From assembly GCA_025929455.1 (NCBI GenBank), contig JAICMB010000166.1:1-7164 (forward strand): a stretch of 7,164 nt of DNA. Reading direction: 5' to 3'. Position 1 is the first letter of the stretch, and each line of letters starts with the position of its first letter. A program made the position numbers and the translations under genes. The DNA is from Bryobacteraceae bacterium. Lineage in GTDB: Bacteria > Acidobacteriota > Terriglobia > Bryobacterales > Bryobacteraceae. The notes beneath the pieces are model-generated. The model made no database searches, had not been told where the DNA came from, and saw only the letters and a program-made list of their open reading frames with translations. Shown in pieces: positions 1 to 6,161 of the stretch.

Positions 1-29
1 TTCGCAGCCTGCGCAGATTTTGTCGTGGG

Positions 30-175
30 GCAGGCCTCCAGGCCTGCAGCGGGTCTCCAGACCCGCTTCGCCCGCTACAGAAAACGCTCGGCCTATAAGG
101 CGTCGCGTACGGTTTGGTTGCGGCTCCGCTGCTCTGTGGAACAGGTTGTTAACCTGGCGCCGATTGTTAATCGGC
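30..175. repeat. Cluster of short perfect palindromes (hairpin repeats)
   Basis: Two perfect inverted repeats abut: 30-47 (8-bp arms GCAGGCCT, centre CC) and 48-67 (9-bp arms AGCGGGTCT, centre CC). Two more lie 2 nt apart: 142-156 (6-bp arms CAGGTT, centre GTT) and 159-175 (7-bp arms GCCGATT, centre GTT). Weaker ones sit between them at 91-101 (GCCT, centre ATA) and 120-129 (GCGG, centre CT). Arm sequences are unrelated, yet the centres are shared pairwise (CC/CC, GTT/GTT). That is the pattern expected if pairing, not sequence, is conserved. I recall similar palindromes scattered between genes in Solibacter-like genomes, but cannot verify it here. The block runs into the 5' end of the efflux gene and its reading frame stays open throughout, so part of it may be translated. 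Confidence 0.75.
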
Positions 176-2088
176 CTCGTGCCGCCGCGCGCGCATGCTC
201 CTGCGCTCTATCTCTGCTCCTCGCCGCCGGTCCTTTACCCGCGCAGGAGTTGAATATCGCGCCGGTCAAGCCCGACGCGCCGTTCATCGTGCGCCCGTAT
301 CTCGCTCCCACGGTCCCGCCGCCGCGCACCACCAACCCTGACCGCATCCGCGCTTTGATCCGCGCGGGCAAGCTGTACCTCACGGTGCAAGACGCGATCG
401 CCATCACGCTCGAGAACAACATCGATGTCGAGATCGCGCGCTACAACCCCATCATTGCGGCCTGGAATCTGGAGCGCGCGCAAGCGGGCGGTGCGCTACC
501 CGGCGTGCCGTCCGGCGCATCGCAGGCCGGCACCGTTGCCAGCGGCCAAGGTGTTGCCGGCAGCCAGGCGGCCGTCGGGGTCAGCATCACCGGCGCGAGT
601 CCCGGCACGGGTCGTACCGCGAATGCGACGATCTCGCAGGTCGGCCCCGTAACGCAGAACCTGGACCCCGCGATCCAGGACGCGACCACGTTCAGCCACA
701 CCAGCATCCCGCAGCCCAACGTCGTACAGAGCGTCACGCCGGTGCTGATTTCCAACACCCACGTCTACAACACCACGTTGCAACAGGGCTTCCTCACGGG
801 CGGCAACGTCAGCATCAATTACACGGAGCACTATCTTTCGGAAAACGCGCTCACCGACGTGCTCAATCCGTCGGTCGCGCCGAGTCTCTCGCTCAGCGTG
901 CAGCACAATCTGCTGCGCGGCTTCGGCGTCGCGGTCAATGCCCGCACCATTACGGTCGCCCGCATGAATCTCACGACGTCGGACCTGAACTTTAAAGCGC
1001 AAATCATCAGCCTGGTCACGCAAGTAGTCGGCGCGTACTTCGCGCTGGTCGCCGACTACGCCGACTTGAACGCGAAAACGTCCGCCCAAAACGCCGCCCA
1101 GAAACTGTACGCCGACACGGCAAAACAGGTCCGCATCGGCACAGTCACCAAACTCGAACTCACGACCGCCGAAAGCCAGGAGGCCACCACCAGCCAGGCC
1201 GTGATCGATTCGCGCGCGGCACTCGACCAGCAGGAAATCGCGCTCAAGAACATTATGAGCCGCAACGGTGCCGCCGACCCCGTGCTCGGAAGTGCGCAGA
1301 TTATTCCGCTCGACTCCATGCAACCGCCGCCCGCCACCGCCAACCTCCCGCCGGTAAAGCAACTCGTACAGCAGGCGCTCGACAACCGGCCCGACCTCAA
1401 GCTGGCGCAAATGAACGTGAGCGAAGCCGAGATTTCGGCCCAGGGGACGCGCAACGGCCTGCTGCCGAATATGCAGGTGTTTGCCACGGCGCGCAACGCC
1501 GGCTTGGCCGGTACCCCGCACGTCGTAGGCAACGGCCAGTTCAGCGAAACTCCCGATCGCTACTTCGTCGGCGGCATCGGCACGGGACTCGGCCAGGTTT
1601 TTCGCCGCAATTTCCCGACGCAGATGGCGGGCGTCTTCTTTCAAGCGTCCATCGGAAACAATCTCGCGCAGGCCGACTTCGGTATAGACCAGTTGCAACT
1701 CCGGCAAACCGAGCTAACCACGCGCAAAACCTTCAACGAGGTTGAGGTGGAGGTCCTCAACTACATGGTCGCACTGCGCCAGGCCAAAGCGCGCTACGCC
1801 GCCGCCGTGCAGACTCGTATTCTCAACGAAAAGTTGTTTACCGGAGAAGAGGAGAAGCTGTCGATCGGATCGTCGGTGCCCTACAACGTCGTCCTGCAGC
1901 AGCGCGATCTGATGGCGGCGCAAGCGGCCGAAACCTCCGCGTTGTCAACCTACACCAACGCACGCATCGCGCTCGATCAAGCGGTGGGTACGACGCTCGC
2001 TACCTGGCACGTGTCGATCGTCGAGGCACAGACCGGCAAAGTGGCGCGCACGTCGTCGCTGCCGGTAGTGCTTCCGAAAGCGCCGTAG
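136..2088 (+). CDS. TolC-family outer membrane efflux protein
   Basis: Outer-membrane channel subunit of a type I secretion or RND-type efflux system; it would form a trimeric duct from periplasm to outside. From the GTG at 136 it is 650 residues. A signal peptide is visible (hydrophobic residues about 22-33, likely cleavage after LPA at 34-36). The first OEP repeat starts with LTVQDAIAITLENN (82-95). A low-complexity Gly/Ala/Ser/Thr-rich stretch follows (about 115-213), then a beta segment with NLLRGFG (258-264), long helices, the second repeat with NRPDL (417-421) and LLPNMQV (442-448), and a C-terminal helix ending around 617. TolC proteins are usually 450-500 residues, so the insert accounts for the extra length. 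The start is uncertain: the frame is open to the left window edge, with another GTG at 25, but an earlier start would put about 58 residues before the hydrophobic core. No Shine-Dalgarno sequence precedes either GTG. No pump or adaptor gene is adjacent, so the substrate is unknown. Confidence 0.9.
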   Translation: MEQVVNLAPIVNRPRAAARACSCALSLLLAAGPLPAQELNIAPVKPDAPFIVRPYLAPTVPPPRTTNPDRIRALIRAGKLYLTVQDAIAITLENNIDVEIARYNPIIAAWNLERAQAGGALPGVPSGASQAGTVASGQGVAGSQAAVGVSITGASPGTGRTANATISQVGPVTQNLDPAIQDATTFSHTSIPQPNVVQSVTPVLISNTHVYNTTLQQGFLTGGNVSINYTEHYLSENALTDVLNPSVAPSLSLSVQHNLLRGFGVAVNARTITVARMNLTTSDLNFKAQIISLVTQVVGAYFALVADYADLNAKTSAQNAAQKLYADTAKQVRIGTVTKLELTTAESQEATTSQAVIDSRAALDQQEIALKNIMSRNGAADPVLGSAQIIPLDSMQPPPATANLPPVKQLVQQALDNRPDLKLAQMNVSEAEISAQGTRNGLLPNMQVFATARNAGLAGTPHVVGNGQFSETPDRYFVGGIGTGLGQVFRRNFPTQMAGVFFQASIGNNLAQADFGIDQLQLRQTELTTRKTFNEVEVEVLNYMVALRQAKARYAAAVQTRILNEKLFTGEEEKLSIGSSVPYNVVLQQRDLMAAQAAETSALSTYTNARIALDQAVGTTLATWHVSIVEAQTGKVARTSSLPVVLPKAP

Positions 2089-2089
2089 G

Positions 2090-3175
2090 CTACGATGCTT
2101 CGAGCGCGCGTGCTTTGCGGATGTCTTTATACGCCGCGAGCACGTCCTCGAAATTGCGGTTCCAATCCGCGCGTGCAAACGCCAGTGTGCGATTGAGCCG
2201 GCCCATCTCCAGCCGCACTTCCGCCGGCAGCGTGGCCGCCCGTACCAGTGCCCGAGCAAACGCCGTCGCATCTTCCGCCGGCGCCAGCCAGCCGTTCACA
2301 TCTTCGACGATCCACTCCCGGCTGGCCACATCGTCGGTTGCCAACACCGGCAGGCCGGAAGCGAGGGCCTCTAGCAAAGGCGCAAATTGTCCGCCGTCGA
2401 GGGCGCAACTCAGGTAAAGATCGGCTTGCGCAAACAGCGCCGGCAGTTCCGCTTCACCCGCGCGGCCCGGAAACTCTACGGCCCGGCTAAGCCCGCTCAC
2501 TTCGCAGTAATCGCGCACCATGGGCGCGAGTGGGCCCGTGCCCGCCAGTATGAGCCGCAGTTTCGGAAACACCTCCCGCGCTAGACGGAAGGCTTTGAGC
2601 AACGTTTCGATCCCGTGCCCCGGATGCCACGATCGCGTCGCGACGATCGTGAACCCGTCATGCGCGCCCTGGACGCGCGCCGGCCAACCCTCGATGTCAT
2701 CTACATCGAGGCCGCGCGGCAGATGCGCGATCACTTTGCCGCGCAGGTCCGTGAGGTTCGCGGCGGCATCCTCGGTCTGCTGGGAATCGCAAATGAGTAG
2801 GTCCGCCGCGTCCAGTGCCTTGCGCGCGCGCGATCGCGTGGCGGCCTGGTCGTCTAGGCCGGCGGCGAAATCCGTTTCGGTCGCTGTCACAGCCAGCGGC
2901 TTCACGCCCGCGCACGCGGCTATCCATCCGCATGTGCACAGGGATCCCGCCTGCACCAGATCCGCGCGGGTCTCCACCGCAAAGCGAGCCAAGTCGCCGG
3001 CAGCGGGTTCGTCGAGATAATCCAGTAGCTGCACACGTTCCGGTATCGGGCTCGGCTCGTGAACCGCCGTGCAGTCCAACATCAGGTACGAGACCTCGTG
3101 CCCCGCCGCGGCCAGTCTCGCCAGAAATCGGCGGTCGTACCGCGTATATCCGTCGCTAAAATACAGCACCCGCAT
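2090..3175 (-). CDS. Glycosyltransferase, GT4-like (GT-B fold)
   Basis: Probable cytoplasmic transferase moving a sugar from a nucleotide-sugar donor to an unknown acceptor (glycan, lipid or metabolite); 361 residues, usual for the family. The N-terminal Rossmann half begins MRVLYFSDGYTRYDRRFL and contains GHEVSYLML (25-33). The C-terminal donor-binding half has TIVATRSWHPGHGIETLLKAF-type sequence (176-196), LILAGTGPL (208-216), PGRAGEAELPALFAQADLYL (236-255) and PLLEALASGLPVLATD (266-281), followed by REWIVEDVNGWL (286-297). These are the standard GT4 C-terminal signatures. The first Glu of the usual E-x7-E pair is not seen: Gly261 sits eight residues before Glu269, with Asp260 beside it. 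The ATG start has no Shine-Dalgarno sequence. The stop lies 1 nt from the convergent efflux gene's stop. The malectin gene is 71 bp upstream on the same strand, so co-transcription is possible. Confidence 0.9.
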   Translation of the reverse strand: MRVLYFSDGYTRYDRRFLARLAAAGHEVSYLMLDCTAVHEPSPIPERVQLLDYLDEPAAGDLARFAVETRADLVQAGSLCTCGWIAACAGVKPLAVTATETDFAAGLDDQAATRSRARKALDAADLLICDSQQTEDAAANLTDLRGKVIAHLPRGLDVDDIEGWPARVQGAHDGFTIVATRSWHPGHGIETLLKAFRLAREVFPKLRLILAGTGPLAPMVRDYCEVSGLSRAVEFPGRAGEAELPALFAQADLYLSCALDGGQFAPLLEALASGLPVLATDDVASREWIVEDVNGWLAPAEDATAFARALVRAATLPAEVRLEMGRLNRTLAFARADWNRNFEDVLAAYKDIRKARALEAS

Positions 3176-3187
3176 GGTTCGATGCGC

Positions 3188-3207
3188 CGGGCGGACACGT
3201 TCGCCCG
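3188..3207. other. GC-rich inverted repeat between malectin and glycosyltransferase genes
   Basis: The 71-bp gap 3176-3246 holds a perfect 6-bp inverted repeat, CGGGCG and CGCCCG, with an 8-nt loop. On the minus strand it lies after the malectin stop and ends about 12 nt before the glycosyltransferase ATG. No T-run follows it, so it is not a convincing intrinsic terminator. It could form a hairpin in a shared transcript close to the glycosyltransferase start and attenuate its translation; that role is inference. No promoter-like hexamer was recognised in this gap. Confidence 0.35.
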
Positions 3208-3246
3208 TACCGGCAAATAGGAAGTGAAGAAATCGGCGGGAAACTC

Positions 3247-4851
3247 TCAGTTCGCGTCAGTCACTTCGATCGCGAATACAGACGCGTAATTCTTCACCGG
3301 CACAAACGAGAGGATCAGCTTGCCCTGCGCATTCGGGTGCAGCCCATTATAATGTTCCACCAGAGCGCGATTGGCGCCAGCCTGTTTATAAATGTCTAGC
3401 GACCGCGCCAGCGCGATGCCGTTGCAGTAAATATCGAACAAACGCGTGCCCGCTCCGCCGCCGCCCTGATTCTCCATGCCCCAGTAAGTCTCGGCGAGCT
3501 GCAAGGTCACGTTGTAGGTCCCATCCGCAACGGGGATGGCGTAGCTGAAATTGCCGTACCGCTCTTTTCGGAAAAGGTTGGGATCGTGCGTGTTCGTGAC
3601 CGCGGCAGCATGATTGGCGATCTGCCCGCCCGTCCAATAGTTGTCCGGCATCCAGACATTCCCTTGCGCGTCCGTGTAGGACTCGTCCTGCGTCGTGATG
3701 CGAATCGGAGCGATATGATCCTTCGAAGCGGGGATCACTTCGATCGAGCTGATGATGGCCTGCTCGCGTTCCGGCATGAACGCCAGGTGCAGCTTCCCGT
3801 CCGCGGCCGGCTCGATGTTTGTGAACACGCGCACGTCGGCGATATCGGGGCCCTGCGCGTCGGAAATGATGTCGAATTTCCGCAAAATCGGAACACCATT
3901 GACCATTACGTTGAAAACGCGGCTGTTTTCGCCGCCGCCCGTATTGGTTCCGGGCCCATACGTCGGCTCCGTGAAGTGCAGCCGCAATTCGTATGTCCCG
4001 CTTTGCAGCGGAATGTCGTAGCTGAAGGAGCCCATTCGGCCCGCGTCGTACAACGCGGTGTCCCAGGTTCGCGCGAGGTAATGATGCGGACGCGAGTACG
4101 GGCTGCCGCCGTAATAATAACGGTCCGCCGCCCAGGTCTGGCCCAAACGGTCGATGTGCGGCTGCGTTTGCCCGCATAGGATGCGGACAGATCGTCCGCC
4201 CGCGGCTGCCGCAACGGGCGTAGCCGCACGGGTACGTTGCCCACCTGCGGGAGCCGCGTTCGCTGGCGAAACCGGTGCTGTTGCACGTGGGGGCGCGGCG
4301 GTCGCAGGCGCGCCGCGGCCGCCGTGCGTGAAGCGCAGCGACATCAGCGTGAGCACCAGCGCGACGGCGCAGCCGAGCAGCGCCCAAACCACGATCTTCC
4401 GGCGAGGTGTGCGCGCCGCCACCGCCGGTTTCGGCACCGCTGGCGCAATTTCCATCGCCATGTCGGGATTGTCCACCGCCGCTACCGGTGTGGCCGATTC
4501 TTCGGCAAAAACGAACGCCGGCACGTACGATCCCGCCGCAATTACGATACGGATTTTGTTGCCGGCACCGCTGTTTTCGTAATAATCGCGAAGTTTCTTC
4601 CGCAGCCGGTGCACTTCGACCCGTGCGATGGCGTCCTCGGCGGGATCGAAGGTCTCCGGCCGTCCGAGCACTTCTACCGCAATGTTGTATTCCTTAACGC
4701 GGTCGCTCTCGCCTGCGAAATACTTACTGCAGAGATACGTCAGCAGGTGCGACATGCGTGGCGAGCGCACAAACGCACTCGAGGCCAGCACCGCAGCCAT
4801 CTCCGCGCGGGCTTCCGCCTCCGTTGGAAGGAGGCCATTGTGCTGCAACAT
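3247..4851 (-). CDS. Membrane-anchored winged-helix / tandem-malectin protein (putative sugar-sensing regulator)
   Basis: 534 residues from the ATG at 4851; a TTG directly upstream (4854) would add one residue. Order of parts: residues about 14-114 resemble an OmpR/PhoB/ToxR-type winged helix. HLLTYLCSKYF begins the domain, ARVEVHRLRKKLRDYY fits the recognition-helix segment, and IRIVIAAGSYVPAF fits the C-terminal wing strand (compare LRKKL...IRTVRGVGY of response regulators). A transmembrane helix follows (about 151-173, preceded by RTPRRK), then a Pro/Ala-rich linker (about 175-221). Two malectin domains come last (about 222-374 and 383-532), each with a YxxxLxxxE strand, a Gly-rich loop, an R-V/L-F-[ND]-x-x-x-NG strand, an FDI-like segment and a closing [SA]-IEV strand. 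Malectin domains bind carbohydrate. I infer a one-component receptor: periplasmic sugar binding signals to a cytoplasmic DNA-binding domain, as in CadC/ToxR. The domains are well supported; the DNA-binding role and the ligand are not proven. Alternative: a membrane-anchored carbohydrate-binding protein whose N-terminus is a protein-interaction module. Confidence 0.88.
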   Translation of the reverse strand: MLQHNGLLPTEAEARAEMAAVLASSAFVRSPRMSHLLTYLCSKYFAGESDRVKEYNIAVEVLGRPETFDPAEDAIARVEVHRLRKKLRDYYENSGAGNKIRIVIAAGSYVPAFVFAEESATPVAAVDNPDMAMEIAPAVPKPAVAARTPRRKIVVWALLGCAVALVLTLMSLRFTHGGRGAPATAAPPRATAPVSPANAAPAGGQRTRAATPVAAAAGGRSVRILCGQTQPHIDRLGQTWAADRYYYGGSPYSRPHHYLARTWDTALYDAGRMGSFSYDIPLQSGTYELRLHFTEPTYGPGTNTGGGENSRVFNVMVNGVPILRKFDIISDAQGPDIADVRVFTNIEPAADGKLHLAFMPEREQAIISSIEVIPASKDHIAPIRITTQDESYTDAQGNVWMPDNYWTGGQIANHAAAVTNTHDPNLFRKERYGNFSYAIPVADGTYNVTLQLAETYWGMENQGGGGAGTRLFDIYCNGIALARSLDIYKQAGANRALVEHYNGLHPNAQGKLILSFVPVKNYASVFAIEVTDAN

Positions 4852-4861
4852 CAAGGTTGCG

Positions 4862-4891
4862 ATTATATCAATCCTGGCGTTTCATGTACAA
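4862..4891 (-). promoter_or_regulatory. Extended -10 promoter of the malectin gene
   Basis: Reading the minus strand, TGATATAAT occupies 4870-4862: a perfect TATAAT (4867-4862) with the TGn extension of a strong extended -10. A weak -35 candidate, TTGTAC (4891-4886), lies 18 bp upstream and matches TTGACA at 3 of 6 positions. Initiation about 7 nt after the -10 box would fall near 4855-4858, only 4-7 nt before the ATG at 4851. The mRNA would thus be leaderless or nearly so, consistent with the absence of a Shine-Dalgarno sequence. Confidence 0.6.
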
Positions 4892-4892
4892 C

Positions 4893-4950
4893 GTAACGCT
4901 TGTACGTTACTGATTTTTATCCCCGTGAGGATCGATAACGGCTTGTAACG
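4893..4950. promoter_or_regulatory. Candidate operator: GTAACG/CGTTAC inverted repeat with extra half-sites
   Basis: GTAACG (4893-4898) and CGTTAC (4905-4910) form a perfect 6-bp inverted repeat around a 6-nt spacer, directly upstream of the -35 candidate of the malectin gene. A third exact GTAACG lies at 4945-4950, preceded exactly 10 bp upstream by ATAACG (4935-4940, one mismatch). The repeated hexamer and helical-turn spacing suggest a protein-binding region, possibly for the adjacent winged-helix protein itself. An alternative reading is that the 4893-4910 hairpin followed by TTTTT (4914-4918) is a weak plus-strand terminator, although no plus-strand gene ends here. The rest of the 4852-4987 gap shows only a 5-bp GC-rich inverted repeat (GCGCC at 4962-4966, GGCGC at 4976-4980) and no convincing small gene. 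Confidence 0.45.
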
Positions 4951-4987
4951 ATGAGAGCGTCGCGCCACCTAAGCAGGCGCCGCCGAT

Positions 4988-6124
4988 CTAAACGTAAACC
5001 GTCTGCAGCAACGCGCGAATGTACCCGAACGCGAACGCAAACGCCTGCCGCCCGCCAGCGTCTCCCTCGATGCGTGGCACGTGATCGGGCATCAGCATCC
5101 CGTCGTAGCCGACCTCTTTATACGTGCGAATCGCCGTCGGCAGGTCCACCGCGCCATCGTCGGGAAACGTCTCGCGGAAATTCAAGAAGCCACCCTGGAT
5201 GTTCCGGAAGTGGACGTTGAAGATCTTCTTGCGCGTGCCAAAGTACCGAATCACATCGTGGATCTCCCGATTCGGATCGCGCAGCATCTCCGATACCGTT
5301 CCCTGGCAGAAGTTCAACCCGTGGTACGGACTCGGCACCAGATCGATGAATTTCTTCAACCCCTGCACGCTGCCCAGCACCCGATCGACGCCCCGGAATC
5401 CTCGTTCGTGTGGCATGCCCGGATCGTGCGGATGGCACGCGATCTTCACTTTGTACTCCTCCGCCACCGGCACCACGCGCTTCAGAAAATACGTGATCCG
5501 TTCCCAGAACAGGTCATCGCTCACCGGCCCCGCTTCCGTCAACTCCGGGTCCTGCGGCGTGCGATCGTACACGAACGTGCTGTAGCGCGCGCCGCCGCGT
5601 CCTGTCGTCGTCCCCGTACGCACCACGCCGAGAATCGACATGTTGTACTTCGCCATCGGTATGCCCGCGCGCGCGCAGTTACGGATCATCTGACAGACGT
5701 TATCGATCTCGCGGTCCCGCTCCGGACTGCGCCCCAACATGATGTCGGGATTCTCGGCCTTGGTGATGTAGCTCGAACTCAGCGGCAGCGGAACCGCGGC
5801 CAGTGTGATCCCATGCGCTTCCACGCGCTCACGCAGACGCTGCAGTCCGTCTACCGACCACGCTTCATCGAAGCGCGCCGATGGCTCTCCGCTGCAAATA
5901 TGATGTACACCCAGCGCGGCGAAAATTCGCAGATGATCCTCATCGTGCACATGCTGGTTACCCAGCTTCATGCGCCCGGGCGTCGCGTCCATGCGCTGGA
6001 ACCGCGTGGGTTCCTGCGGCGCGCCGGGCACGTCCTTCACCGCAACCGTGTCCGCCTCCGCCTTGCGCTCGCCCGCCGCAACCGCCGCCGCGACCGACAT
6101 CCCCAGCAGATCTCTTCTCCTCAC
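4988..6124 (-). CDS. Tat-exported UxuA-like TIM-barrel protein (mannonate dehydratase family)
   Basis: 378 residues from the GTG at 6124, chosen because AGGAGGT precedes it by 4 nt and the protein then opens with RRRDLLGM and an Ala-rich stretch, a twin-arginine type leader. The body matches the metal-dependent UxuA/xylose-isomerase-like TIM barrel. [18 protein letters not shown] (218-235), [11 protein letters not shown] (270-280), [11 protein letters not shown] (302-312), [11 protein letters not shown] (322-332) and MLMPDHVPR (343-351) align with the corresponding blocks of E. coli UxuA. The four ligands used by UxuA for its Mn/Fe ion appear to be present: His231, Cys273, His305 and Asp347, plus the adjacent His348. 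UxuA converts D-mannonate to 2-keto-3-deoxygluconate in the cytoplasm, but export through Tat points to a periplasmic role. The C-terminal catalytic-Tyr region differs ([11 protein letters not shown] instead of a GYSAIGR-type block), so substrate and reaction may differ; a sugar-acid dehydratase or isomerase-like enzyme is a fair guess. Its stop lies 133-136 bp upstream of the malectin gene start on the same strand. Confidence 0.88.
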   Translation of the reverse strand: MRRRDLLGMSVAAAVAAGERKAEADTVAVKDVPGAPQEPTRFQRMDATPGRMKLGNQHVHDEDHLRIFAALGVHHICSGEPSARFDEAWSVDGLQRLRERVEAHGITLAAVPLPLSSSYITKAENPDIMLGRSPERDREIDNVCQMIRNCARAGIPMAKYNMSILGVVRTGTTTGRGGARYSTFVYDRTPQDPELTEAGPVSDDLFWERITYFLKRVVPVAEEYKVKIACHPHDPGMPHERGFRGVDRVLGSVQGLKKFIDLVPSPYHGLNFCQGTVSEMLRDPNREIHDVIRYFGTRKKIFNVHFRNIQGGFLNFRETFPDDGAVDLPTAIRTYKEVGYDGMLMPDHVPRIEGDAGGRQAFAFAFGYIRALLQTVYV

Positions 6125-6128
6125 AAGC

Positions 6129-6135
6129 ACCTCCT
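6129..6135 (-). promoter_or_regulatory. Ribosome binding site deciding the TIM-barrel start
   Basis: Minus-strand AGGAGGT, a perfect anti-16S match, ends 4 nt before the GTG at 6124. It rejects a longer reading starting as far upstream as 6451, which would run through the divergent nucleoside hydrolase gene. It is the only strong Shine-Dalgarno sequence seen in the window. Confidence 0.85.
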
Positions 6136-6149
6136 CGATGCCAATTCCA

Positions 6150-6156
6150 TATAGTA
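6150..6156. promoter_or_regulatory. Overlapping divergent -10 boxes
   Basis: The plus strand has TATAGT (6150-6155), placed exactly at -12 to -7 if transcription starts on the A of the nucleoside hydrolase ATG (6162). The minus strand has TACTAT (6156-6151), which would start a roughly 20-nt leader holding the AGGAGGT of the TIM-barrel gene. Both match the TAnnnT -10 pattern and share five base pairs. No good -35 hexamer is seen in either direction, so strength or activator dependence is unknown. Confidence 0.45.
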
Positions 6157-6161
6157 AGGGA

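Noticed and set aside
94..99. TATAAG as a -10 box for the efflux gene
   Set aside because: It lies within a small palindrome (91-101) and has no -35 hexamer at the right distance, so it is not strong enough to call.
496..1707. 403-codon minus-strand open frame opposite the efflux gene
   Set aside because: Arg/Gly/Val-rich composition with no recognisable domain; it mirrors codon bias of the strongly supported TolC-family gene on the other strand.
3188..3207. Intrinsic terminator after the malectin gene
   Set aside because: The stem is GC-rich but only 6 bp with an 8-nt loop and no T-run follows on the minus strand.
4962..4980. Intrinsic terminator after the TIM-barrel gene
   Set aside because: Only a 5-bp stem (GCGCC/GGCGC) with a 9-nt loop and no T-tract on the minus strand.
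5081..6154. 357-codon plus-strand open frame opposite the TIM-barrel gene
   Set aside because: Arg/His-rich sequence with no family motif, lying antisense to a gene with conserved metal-site motifs, a Tat leader and a strong ribosome binding site.
5970..6161. N-terminal extension of the nucleoside hydrolase
   Set aside because: The added residues show no family similarity and overlap the leader of the divergent gene; the conserved domain begins right after the ATG at 6162.
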